Assembly (NCBI GenBank): GCA_031180825.1
Contig: JAPSLM010000010.1
Location: 62,001-126,000 of the forward strand
Origin: Paenibacillus sp.
GTDB lineage: Bacteria > Bacillota > Bacilli > Paenibacillales > NBRC-103111
Direction of reading: 5' to 3'
Length of the DNA stretch: 64,000 nucleotides
The notes beneath the pieces are model-generated. The model saw nothing but the letters and a program-made list of their open reading frames with translations. It searched no databases and was not told where the DNA came from. The position numbers and the translations under genes were made by a program. Shown here piece by piece: positions 27,126 through 34,674 of this stretch. Position 1 is the first letter of the stretch. Each line of letters opens with the position of its first letter.

Positions 27126-28097
27126 ATGCACAGTCATAACCATAGCGGAGGAGCAGCTCATAAGCACGACCATGGACATGGTCACGGTCACCATCACGGC
27201 CACGGGCATCACCATCACGATCACGCCCGCGAAGGGAACAAAAAGGGCCTGATCATCGCTTTGTCCATCACGGCCGGCATTATGCTGCTGGAGTTTTTCG
27301 GGGGTCTCGTCACGAACAGCCTGGCGCTGCTTTCGGATTCCGGGCATATGCTCAGCGACGCCAGCTCGCTCTTGCTCAGCTTGATCGCGCTCACCTTCGC
27401 CGCAAGACCGGCTTCCCCGGCCAAGACGTACGGCTTCTACCGCTTCGAGATTTTGGCGGCGCTGTTCAACGGCATTACGCTGTTTCTCATCGCCGGCTTT
27501 ATTATATGGGAAGCGTACGGCCGCTTCTTTAACCCGCCGGAAGTCGCCAGCGGCTCGATGATGCTGATTGCCTCCGTAGGGCTGCTCGCCAACCTGATCA
27601 GCGCATGGGCGCTCATGCGGAAGGGCGACGTGAAGAACAACGTCAACCTGCGCAGCGCTTATCTCCACGTGCTTGGGGACGCGCTGGGCTCGGTGGGCGC
27701 CATTATCGCGGGGCTGGTCATGCTGACCTTCGGCTGGTACGTCGCCGATCCGATTATCAGCGTGCTTGTTGCGCTGCTGATTCTTAAAGGCGCTTGGGGC
27801 GTCATCTCCCATACCGTTCATGTGCTGATGGAAGGAACGCCGGCCGGGGTGAGCCAGGAGGAAGTGAAGCAAGCGCTGGAGAGCATCGAGGGCGTCGTGG
27901 ACGTGCACGACCTGCACATCTGGACGATTACGTCGGGCCTCGATTCGTTCAGCTGTCACCTGCAGATCGAGGACGACCGGGACAGCCAGGACGTGCTGCA
28001 GCAGGCGATTCGGCTGATGGCGGAGCGGTTCCATATCCACCATGCGACGATCCAGGTCGAGAAATCGGCTATACGCCACGAGGAATTGCGGGTATAA
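27126..28097 (+). CDS. czcD: Cation diffusion facilitator, CzcD/ZitB-like zinc exporter
   Basis: A 323-residue CDF antiporter that exports Zn2+ and probably Co2+/Cd2+ across the membrane. A histidine-rich cytoplasmic head (residues 2-33, mainly HG and HH) precedes six membrane helices. The metal site is seen as H74xxxD78 in helix 2 (SDSGHMLSD) and H181xxxD185 in helix 5 (HVLGDALGS). The C-terminal ferredoxin-like cytoplasmic domain starts near residue 235. GGGAGG lies seven bases before the ATG. The operator at 27047-27070 indicates induction by metal through a CzrA-like repressor encoded elsewhere. Confidence 0.94.
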   Translation: MHSHNHSGGAAHKHDHGHGHGHHHGHGHHHHDHAREGNKKGLIIALSITAGIMLLEFFGGLVTNSLALLSDSGHMLSDASSLLLSLIALTFAARPASPAKTYGFYRFEILAALFNGITLFLIAGFIIWEAYGRFFNPPEVASGSMMLIASVGLLANLISAWALMRKGDVKNNVNLRSAYLHVLGDALGSVGAIIAGLVMLTFGWYVADPIISVLVALLILKGAWGVISHTVHVLMEGTPAGVSQEEVKQALESIEGVVDVHDLHIWTITSGLDSFSCHLQIEDDRDSQDVLQQAIRLMAERFHIHHATIQVEKSAIRHEELRV

Positions 28098-28102
28098 CGA
28101 AT

Positions 28103-28118
28103 AAAAACGGCCGTTTTT
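28103..28118 (+). terminator. Possible short terminator after the CDF gene
   Basis: AAAAACGGCCGTTTTT is a perfect palindrome followed by another T, six bases after the stop codon. With the required loop only a weak stem remains, so the call is tentative. Confidence 0.35.
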
Positions 28119-28162
28119 TCCCACATTAACAGCAACCCTTTATGTGGAAAGGATGACCAAGA

Positions 28163-28435
28163 ATGACCCGTTACGAATACGACTCCAGCCTTCAATCGCA
28201 AAATCCGGTCTCGCAAGCGCAAAATTCGGTAGAAAAGGCGCACAACGCCGTAGCCCAGGCGCAGAGCCATCCGTCCGCGCAAATGATCGAGCAGGCCGAG
28301 ACGGCCGTGGAAAAAGCCGAACGTTCGATCGCCCAAGCGGGGCACGACGAGAATAAGCCCGCCGTAGAGCAAGCGGCCGCCTTGCTTGCCGAAGATCAAT
28401 CGGCTCTGCAAAATCTGCAGCCGATGGAAGAATAG
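28163..28435 (+). CDS. Small Ala/Gln-rich helical protein of unknown function
   Basis: A 90-residue protein rich in Ala, Gln and Glu. It contains two copies of a coiled-coil-like unit (SVEKAHNAVAQAQ near 21-33 and AVEKAERSIAQA near 49-60), suggesting a helical hairpin or bundle. AAAGGATG precedes the ATG and a good terminator follows, so it is a monocistronic gene. I do not recognise a family. The composition resembles small stress or spore-associated proteins of bacilli, but that is only an impression. Confidence 0.75.
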   Translation: MTRYEYDSSLQSQNPVSQAQNSVEKAHNAVAQAQSHPSAQMIEQAETAVEKAERSIAQAGHDENKPAVEQAAALLAEDQSALQNLQPMEE

Positions 28436-28453
28436 CTGCCGATGCGAATCTCG

Positions 28454-28500
28454 AGACCCGTTAGCCCCTCCGCTTATGAGAGTGGGGCGACGGGTCTTTT
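28454..28500 (+). terminator. Terminator of the small Ala/Gln-rich gene
   Basis: AGACCCGT (28454-28461) pairs with ACGGGTCT (28490-28497), with an inner CCCC/GGGG pairing, followed by TTTT. Confidence 0.75.
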
Positions 28501-28595
28501 CAGCTCCATCCAGGCGGCCGGTAATACCCGGCAGCAGCAAGGCTGCCAAGATTAGCCGGAGCATCGTAACCGCATCGCATTTGGCTTTTCCTTTG

Positions 28596-28604
28596 TGCTA
28601 CAAT
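28596..28604 (+). promoter_or_regulatory. Extended -10 promoter for the SMP-30 gene
   Basis: TGC-TACAAT (28596-28604) lies about 50 bp before the SMP-30 start. No convincing -35 box is visible. Confidence 0.45.
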
Positions 28605-28655
28605 GGGGGCATACGGCACGTGCTTGGAGGCGCGTGAGGAAGAGGAGGGCTGCAT

Positions 28656-29546
28656 TTGGAACCGTGGCAGCTAACGGCGGAATTGATTTTGGACACGAAG
28701 GCGGCGCTGGGCGAAGGGCCGGTATGGGATCATCGCAGCGGGCGGCTGCTGTGGGTCGATATCGAGGGCATGCGGATTCATCACTATGATCCGGTTCAAG
28801 GAACGGACCGTTCGATTCAGCTTGAGCAGCGGGTCGGAGCCGCGGTGCCGGGAGCGGAGGGCGGCGGTCTGGTACTGGCGCTGGAGCATGGCTTTCATCT
28901 GCTCGACATCGCGACCGAGCGGCTGACGAAGCTCGCCAACCCGGAGGCGGGGCTTCCGGACAACCGGTTTAACGACGGCAAGTGCGACGAAGCCGGACGC
29001 TTCTGGGCGGGGACGATGAACCGCAGGAGCAGCGGCCCGACGGGGGCGCTGTATTGTCTGGAGCCTGACGGCTCGCTGCGGAAGGCGATCGATGGCGTGA
29101 CCTGTTCCAACGGACTCGGGTGGAGCCCCGACGGGCGCACGATGTATTACATCGACTCGCCTACCAAGCAGGTCGTCGCCTACGATTACGAACCGGCGGC
29201 GGGAGCGATCTCGAACCGGCGCACGGTAGTGACGATACCGGAAGGCGAAGGCGTTCCCGACGGCATGGCCGTCGATCGCGAAGGGATGCTGTGGGTGGCC
29301 CAGTGGGGCGGCTGGCGGGTATCCCGCTGGAATCCGCAGAACGGCGAGAGGCTCGGCTTCGTCCGCGTCCCGGCCGCGCAGGTAACCTCCTGCGCCTTCG
29401 GCGGCCCGGATTTGGACGAGCTGTACATTACGACGGCCCGGGCCTGGCTGAGCGAGGAGAAGCTGGCGCATCAGCCGCATGCCGGCGGCTTGTTCCGCGT
29501 CAAAACCGGCGTGAAAGGCAGCACGGCTTGCTTTTATGGCGGATAA
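28656..29546 (+). CDS. SMP-30/gluconolactonase family protein
   Basis: A 296-residue six-bladed beta-propeller hydrolase of the SMP-30/regucalcin family, which opens sugar lactones with a divalent metal. It has the metal-site motif LGEGPVWDH near the start, then PDNRFNDGKCD, TCSNGLGWSPD and VPDGMAVDREG, which supply the acidic/Asn ligands. It starts with TTG, supported by GAGGAGG seven bases upstream. Its end overlaps the kinase-like gene by 11 bp. The lactone substrate (glucono-, arabino- or other) cannot be told from sequence. Confidence 0.9.
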   Translation: MEPWQLTAELILDTKAALGEGPVWDHRSGRLLWVDIEGMRIHHYDPVQGTDRSIQLEQRVGAAVPGAEGGGLVLALEHGFHLLDIATERLTKLANPEAGLPDNRFNDGKCDEAGRFWAGTMNRRSSGPTGALYCLEPDGSLRKAIDGVTCSNGLGWSPDGRTMYYIDSPTKQVVAYDYEPAAGAISNRRTVVTIPEGEGVPDGMAVDREGMLWVAQWGGWRVSRWNPQNGERLGFVRVPAAQVTSCAFGGPDLDELYITTARAWLSEEKLAHQPHAGGLFRVKTGVKGSTACFYGG

Positions 29547-30204
29547 CAACCGGACGACGACAGATCAGGACGCCTGGGGCGAGCGTCATCCGTTCATTGC
29601 GCAAATCGAGCGCCGCCTGCTGCCGGAACTGCGCATTAAGAGCGAGCAGCCGCACGATCCGATCGCCGTATACCGCGTGCCCGCCCCTTGGCGGTTGGTC
29701 GGCTCGGGCAACTATGCGGCGGTTGTCGCCCACCCGGATTATCCGGAGTACGTGGTGAAGGTGTATGCGCCGGGCCGGCCGGGGCTGCAGGAGGAGGCCG
29801 AGGTGTACCGCCGTATGGGTCGGCATCCGGCGTATTCGGAGTGCCTGTACTATGGCGACGGCTATCTGGTGCTCCGGCGGCTGAACGGCATTACGCTGTA
29901 CGATTGCATCCGGAAGGGGATCCCGATCCCCCGGCAGGTGATCGACGATATCGACGAAGCGCTTGCCTATGCGGTGAGCAAAGGGCTTCGCCCGCACGAC
30001 GTTCACGGCAAAAACGTCATGATGCGGGACGGCCGCGGCATGGTGGTGGACGTATCCGATTTTCTGAAGCCGGAGCCATGCGGGATGTGGGACGATTTGA
30101 AGAAAGCGTACGACCGCTTTTACCTTCCGCCCTTGCGGCATGTTCCGGTTCCCGCCTTCGTGCTGAACGCGGTTCGCAAAGGCTACCGTTTGTTAAAAAG
30201 ATAA
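29536..30204 (+). CDS. Small protein-kinase-like protein (YrzF type)
   Basis: A 222-residue protein with a reduced eukaryotic-type kinase fold. It has a glycine-loop-like GSGNYAAVV (about 57-65), a lysine in YVVKVY, a catalytic-loop-like HDVHGKNVM, and VVDVSDF in place of the DFG segment. B. subtilis YrzF is a similar short putative kinase. The usual C-lobe is truncated, so activity as a Ser/Thr kinase is uncertain and a small-molecule kinase role is possible. It overlaps the SMP-30 gene by 11 bp, implying coupled expression, though no functional link is obvious. Confidence 0.75.
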   Translation: MADNNRTTTDQDAWGERHPFIAQIERRLLPELRIKSEQPHDPIAVYRVPAPWRLVGSGNYAAVVAHPDYPEYVVKVYAPGRPGLQEEAEVYRRMGRHPAYSECLYYGDGYLVLRRLNGITLYDCIRKGIPIPRQVIDDIDEALAYAVSKGLRPHDVHGKNVMMRDGRGMVVDVSDFLKPEPCGMWDDLKKAYDRFYLPPLRHVPVPAFVLNAVRKGYRLLKR

Positions 30205-30319
30205 TTTTGAATGTAGCTGCGTGGCATGGCTTCCCGGCGAAACCGCCCGGCACCCCGCTGCGTATTGAAACGGCAAAGCCACAAACAAACTGGCGTACTT
30301 CAAGCGGGAGGCAAAGACG

Positions 30320-31093
30320 ATGTCCATATTTAAAAAAGTGCTTGCAAGCGTTGGGATCGGTTCGGCAAAGGTGGATACGAAGCTGGAACATGCGCAGGTT
30401 TCACCGGGAGACACGCTTGGCGGTGTCGTGTACATTCAAGGCGGCCAATTGGAGCAGCAGATCGAAAGCATCTATGTGTATTTGAAAACGCAGTATGTTA
30501 GGGAACATAATGATTCGAAAGTGACGCACGTAGCGGAGATCGCGAAATACCGCATCACCGACGCCTTCCTGCTGCGTGCCGGCGAGAATCGGGAAATCCC
30601 GTTTACGCTGGCGATTCCCGAGTACGCTCCGTTATCGCTGCGAAATACGCCGGTCTGGGTGGAAACGGGACTCGATATCGACATGGCGGTCGATCCGACG
30701 GACCGGGACCGGATCGACATCGTTGCCGGCCCGAACGTGGCCACCGTGATGGAGGCGTTGAATGAGCTCGGCTTCCGCCTGCGCGAGGTGTCCAACGATT
30801 ACTCGCCAAGATTAGGCGGGCCGCTGCCGTTCGTGCAGGAATTCGAGTACGTGCCGACGACGAATTTCCGCGGCGCGCTCGACGAGCTTGAAGTGCTTTA
30901 CTTCCCGAGAGGAAACGATCTGGAGTTGTTTCTACAGATCGATCGCCGTGCCCGAGGCTTCCGGGGAAGGCTCGAAGAACAAATGGGGCTGGACGAAAGC
31001 TTCGTCCGCGTAACCATCCCGGGCAGCGAGCTGCGGCGGGGCCCGACCATCGTTGCCGGGCAGCTGCACGATCTCATTTCGCGTTATTGTTAA
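30320..31093 (+). CDS. spo0M: Sporulation-control protein Spo0M
   Basis: A 257-residue arrestin-like protein, nearly the same length as B. subtilis Spo0M (258). Its start SIFKKVLASVGIGSAKVDT and the segment VSPGDTLGGVVYIQGG are characteristic. Spo0M affects sporulation and cell-cycle control in bacilli and lacks enzymatic motifs. GGGAGG precedes the ATG and a strong terminator follows, so it is transcribed alone. I see no sigma-W-like promoter that I would trust. Confidence 0.92.
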   Translation: MSIFKKVLASVGIGSAKVDTKLEHAQVSPGDTLGGVVYIQGGQLEQQIESIYVYLKTQYVREHNDSKVTHVAEIAKYRITDAFLLRAGENREIPFTLAIPEYAPLSLRNTPVWVETGLDIDMAVDPTDRDRIDIVAGPNVATVMEALNELGFRLREVSNDYSPRLGGPLPFVQEFEYVPTTNFRGALDELEVLYFPRGNDLELFLQIDRRARGFRGRLEEQMGLDESFVRVTIPGSELRRGPTIVAGQLHDLISRYC

Positions 31094-31103
31094 GTGAATA
31101 TCA

Positions 31104-31142
31104 GGAAGTCCGTCCCCTCGGGAAACGGGCTTCTTTTTTTTC
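31104..31142 (+). terminator. Terminator of spo0M
   Basis: GAAGTCCGT pairs with ACGGGCTTC across a loop holding a CCCTCGGG stem, followed by eight T. Confidence 0.8.
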
Positions 31143-31225
31143 GTTGCGGCAAGCAGGAGAAGAATGTCCGGCTAGCGAAAAATGTAAGGATTAGGATAAT
31201 AACCGGACCTTAGGAGAGTATATAT

Positions 31226-33580
31226 ATGGCTGAACCGCAAGTGAATATACTGATTGTCGACGATCGGCCGGAACATTTGCTCGCTATGTCTTCCATACTG
31301 CAATCTCCCGATTATCGCATCACCACCGCCAATTCCGGAGAGGAAGCGCTGCGGCAAGTGATGCAGGAGTCTTTCGCCTTGATTCTGATGGATATTGAAA
31401 TGCCGGGAATGAACGGATTTGAAACCGTTCGCATGCTGAAATCGCAAGAGCGGTACAGGTCGATTCCCGTCATCTTCGTTACCGCGCTCAGTCAAGCGAC
31501 GGAGCATATGGTACGAGGCTATGAAATCGGAGCTATCGATTTTATATTCAAGCCGGTTCAGCCGGTTGTGCTAAAAGTAAAGGTCGGGCAGTTCGCAGGC
31601 ATTTACCGGGACCGGGAACAGCTCAAGGCGCAGAAGGAGCTGGTTACCCGGCGTACGATCGATCTGGAGCAGGCGCATGCCCGGCTGCTGGACAAGACGG
31701 ACAAGCTTCGGCAGATGGAAGCGATGGCCAGGGCCATCAGCGAGACGTCGACCGATGCTTTCTTGACCGTCGATGCGCAGGGAACGATTCTGTCGGCCAA
31801 TCCCGCTGTCCGGCCGATGTTCAGGTACAGCCCGGAGGAACTGATCGGGAAGCCCGTGTGGCTGGCCGTACCGTACACCGAGCAGCTGTTCGGTTCGGGA
31901 GATGGCGGCTCCTTGCTGCCGGTCAACGGCACGGGGGAAGCGATGGACGTCACGGCCGTGCGCCGCAGCGGCGGGACGTTCCCCGCCGAGCTGCAGATTG
32001 GAAGCGCCTGTATCGGCGACCGGCCGATTTACGTGTGTTCGGTGCGCGATGTGACCGAACGCAAAATGCAGTATATTCGCATGGAGCAAGCCGTAGAGCA
32101 GCGCACCTATGCGCTTCGTGAAGCCAACGGAAGGCTTCAGGCAGAAATCAGGCGCCGGCATCAGGTAACCGAGCAGCTGCTGCGGTCGTACGACCGGATC
32201 AACGATATTTTGGAGAGCATTACGGATGCGTTCTACGCGCTCGATCACGACGGGGCGATCGTCTACATGAACCGCTCGGCTGAGCAGCGTCTCCGCATCG
32301 TGAAGGAGCAGGCGCTTGGCCGGCCGTTCTGGGATTATGCGCCGGTGGAACGCTCGAAATGCTACGATTTATTTTTGCGCGCCGCCCTGGAGCAAGCGCC
32401 GCAGCGGGCGGAATTTTATTCGAATCTGACGGAAAGCTGGGTCGAGGTCAGGGCTTTCCCGTCGTCGCTCGGTATCAGCTTATATATTCAGGACACGAAC
32501 GAACGGCGGCGCATGGAGCAGGATGCGCGGGAATCGCAGGAGCGGTTCTATACGATTTTTCAGGCGACGCCCTGTCTGATGGCGATTCAGTCGTTAAACG
32601 ACCGGGCTTATCTCGACGTCAACGAGAGCTGGATGAAGTATACGGGATACACGTATGAAGAAATGACGTCGGGAGCCGCCGATCTGCAGATGACGCTCAT
32701 CCCGGACGAAGGAACGGTCGAAACGGCCCCTGTGGATTTCGCCCAAACGATGGCGGACGTAAAGGTACAGTACGTCACCAAGGCCGGCGAGCGCCGGACG
32801 GGGCTTTTGTCCACGGAGATCATTGAGACGCCGGATGTGCCGTGCGTGCTGGCGGTCATTACGGATATTACGGACCGGGAGGCGTTGGAGAGGGAGATTG
32901 CGCGTCTGGACCGGCTGCATATGATCGGAGAAATGGCTGCGGGCATCGCGCATGAAATCCGCAATCCGATGACGACCGTGCGCGGCTTTCTCCAGCTTAT
33001 GCGCGCGAAGAAAACCTTGCCGCCCAAGGACATTATCGACGTCATGGTGGAGGAGCTGAACCGCGCCAACGGGATTATCAGCGAGTTTTTGGCGCTGGCC
33101 AAAAATAAGACTACCGACCGCCGCCCGCAAAATCTGGCGCAGGTGATCGAAGCCATCGGTCCGCTCATTCAAGCCGAGGCGACGCTGGCCGGCAAGCAGC
33201 TTCACCTGCGGCTCGATTCCTGTCCCGAGCTGGAGCTCGACGAGAAGGAGATCCGGCAGATGGTGTTGAATCTCGCGCTGAACGGGCTTGAAGCGATGGA
33301 GGCCGGAGGGCGGCTCGAAATCGCCACTTACACGGAAGAATCCGAGGTGGTGCTGGAGGTTTGCGATCAGGGCCACGGCATGGACAAGGATGTGTTGGCC
33401 AAGGTCGGGACTCCGTTCTTTACGACGAAAGAGCGGGGGACCGGGCTTGGTCTGGCGGTCTGCTTCAGTATCGCCGCCCGGCACGGAGCCAAGCTGACGT
33501 GGCAGACCGGACCGGAGGGCACGGCATTCTATGTGCGGTTTGCGGTACAGCCTGAGCCCGCCGCCGAGAACGACCTCTAG
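31226..33580 (+). CDS. Receiver-PAS-PAS-PAS histidine kinase, KinA/KinE-like
   Basis: A 784-residue soluble protein without membrane segments. A receiver domain comes first (about 5-122, phospho-acceptor D56 in LILMDIEMPG), then a coiled region, three PAS domains (starting near 165, 325 and 438), the H-box GIAHEIRNP with H576, and a HATPase domain with DQGHGMD and GTGLGLAVCF. The kinase core is of the type used by the sporulation phosphorelay kinases KinA and KinE. An N-terminal receiver means that its activity may be gated by another kinase. No response regulator is adjacent, so it is an orphan. AGGAGAG precedes the ATG. Confidence 0.92.
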   Translation: MAEPQVNILIVDDRPEHLLAMSSILQSPDYRITTANSGEEALRQVMQESFALILMDIEMPGMNGFETVRMLKSQERYRSIPVIFVTALSQATEHMVRGYEIGAIDFIFKPVQPVVLKVKVGQFAGIYRDREQLKAQKELVTRRTIDLEQAHARLLDKTDKLRQMEAMARAISETSTDAFLTVDAQGTILSANPAVRPMFRYSPEELIGKPVWLAVPYTEQLFGSGDGGSLLPVNGTGEAMDVTAVRRSGGTFPAELQIGSACIGDRPIYVCSVRDVTERKMQYIRMEQAVEQRTYALREANGRLQAEIRRRHQVTEQLLRSYDRINDILESITDAFYALDHDGAIVYMNRSAEQRLRIVKEQALGRPFWDYAPVERSKCYDLFLRAALEQAPQRAEFYSNLTESWVEVRAFPSSLGISLYIQDTNERRRMEQDARESQERFYTIFQATPCLMAIQSLNDRAYLDVNESWMKYTGYTYEEMTSGAADLQMTLIPDEGTVETAPVDFAQTMADVKVQYVTKAGERRTGLLSTEIIETPDVPCVLAVITDITDREALEREIARLDRLHMIGEMAAGIAHEIRNPMTTVRGFLQLMRAKKTLPPKDIIDVMVEELNRANGIISEFLALAKNKTTDRRPQNLAQVIEAIGPLIQAEATLAGKQLHLRLDSCPELELDEKEIRQMVLNLALNGLEAMEAGGRLEIATYTEESEVVLEVCDQGHGMDKDVLAKVGTPFFTTKERGTGLGLAVCFSIAARHGAKLTWQTGPEGTAFYVRFAVQPEPAAENDL

Positions 33581-33674
33581 CCGATTCCTTCCGCGCGATG
33601 TATAAAAGCGACTTCCTTTTTTCATATTAATAGGGATAAGTTGGGGAATAATGCGATCCAAGGAGGAACGACCC

Positions 33675-34115
33675 ATGTCCAAAAGCTTAACGGAAGTGCT
33701 CAACACTCAGATAGCGAATTGGAGCCTGCTGTTCATCAAGCTCCACAACTACCATTGGTATGTCAAGGGACCGCAATTTTTCACCCTGCATACAAAGTTT
33801 GAAGAGCTGTATAACGAGGCCGCCGCTCACGTAGATAATTTAGCCGAGCGGCTGCTGGCGCTCAAAGGGCAGCCGGTCGCCACCATGAAAGAAATTTTGG
33901 AGAAAGCGACCCTGCATGAAGCTTCCGGCACCGAGAATGCCGAGCAGATGGTCCGTTCCATCGCCAACGATTTCGGAACGCTGATCGGGGAGCTGAAGGA
34001 AGGGATGGCGATTGCCGAAGCGGCGGACGACGAGACGACCGGCGATATGCTGCTTGCGATCCACAGCGAGCTGGAGAAGCACGTTTGGATGCTGGAATCG
34101 TTTTTGGGAAAATAA
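33675..34115 (+). CDS. dps: Dps-family ferritin-like DNA-protection protein
   Basis: A 146-residue protein of the Dps/MrgA family that forms dodecamers, oxidises Fe2+ with peroxide and stores iron. The inter-subunit ferroxidase ligands are all present: H27 and H39 from one chain ([16 protein letters not shown]), D54 and E58 from the other (HVDNLAERL). The ATG at 33675 has AGGAGG eight bases upstream; an earlier in-frame ATG lacks one. I looked for a PerR box upstream and found none that is convincing. A strong terminator follows. Confidence 0.95.
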   Translation: MSKSLTEVLNTQIANWSLLFIKLHNYHWYVKGPQFFTLHTKFEELYNEAAAHVDNLAERLLALKGQPVATMKEILEKATLHEASGTENAEQMVRSIANDFGTLIGELKEGMAIAEAADDETTGDMLLAIHSELEKHVWMLESFLGK

Positions 34116-34128
34116 CGTCTCGGATCGG

Positions 34129-34171
34129 GGCATGGCGACTTGCGATTGCGCAGGGAGCCATGCCTTTTTTT
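34129..34171 (+). terminator. Terminator of dps
   Basis: GGCATGGC (34129-34136) pairs perfectly with GCCATGCC (34157-34164), followed by seven T. Confidence 0.85.
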
Positions 34172-34304
34172 GAGATAGCCGCCTGATTGCGCGCTGCCGT
34201 TGTGTAATCGTCGTTTCGGAGGGAAGGCTTGTCGCATATACTGTAGAGCGGAACCCAGTCGGCAGACCGCTCGCGGCGCTGCCCAGCAAAGGAGTGACAA
34301 AACA

Positions 34305-34583
34305 ATGAACGCGTATCCGAGTAAAGACGGGGAACGTTTAATGAAGGTCGAGACCCGGCTTGAGAACATCGAAGTCGCCGTGACACGCATGGAAGAAAAG
34401 CTGGATAAATGGCATGGCAACTATATATCCCGTGTGGAAATGAACGAGATGCTGCGCTCTCGCGACGAACGCCTCGAGCGGATCGAAAAAGAGAGGTTGG
34501 TCAACAAGCAGATTTACCCCGGCTGGATCAATATTCTTATTGCTTTAGCCGCATTGCTTGTCGCGTGGTTCCACAATAAATAA
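34305..34583 (+). CDS. XhlA-like coiled-coil protein with C-terminal membrane anchor
   Basis: A 92-residue protein. An N-terminal acidic/basic coiled coil (about 12-62, heptad-like ETRLENIEVAVTRMEEKLD) is followed by one C-terminal transmembrane helix (about 74-89, INILIALAALLVAWF). Size and layout match the XhlA family that helps phage holins in Bacillus prophage PBSX. No holin, endolysin or phage gene is near, so it could be a domesticated phage remnant or an unrelated tail-anchored protein. AAAGGAG precedes the ATG. Confidence 0.7.
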   Translation: MNAYPSKDGERLMKVETRLENIEVAVTRMEEKLDKWHGNYISRVEMNEMLRSRDERLERIEKERLVNKQIYPGWINILIALAALLVAWFHNK

Positions 34584-34589
34584 AACAGC

Positions 34590-34624
34590 AGCGACGAAAA
34601 GTGGCTTACAGGTCGCTTTTCTTT
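34590..34624 (+). terminator. Terminator of the XhlA-like gene
   Basis: AGCGAC (34590-34595) pairs with GTCGCT (34612-34617) with a short inner AAG/CTT pairing, followed by TTTCTTT. Confidence 0.6.
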
Positions 34625-34636
34625 GCGCCGTTTGGG

Positions 34637-34642
34637 TATAAT
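34637..34642 (+). promoter_or_regulatory. -10 box of the sorbosone dehydrogenase-like gene
   Basis: A perfect TATAAT 32 bp before the start codon. A -35 box is not evident. Confidence 0.4.
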
Positions 34643-34674
34643 GGGATGAAAAGGGATGGGAGGCTCTGGCCTTG

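Noticed and set aside
33581-33674. PerR box or sigma-B promoter before dps
   Set aside because: Neither the TTATAATNATTATAA pattern nor a GTTT/GGGTAT pair at the right spacing is present.
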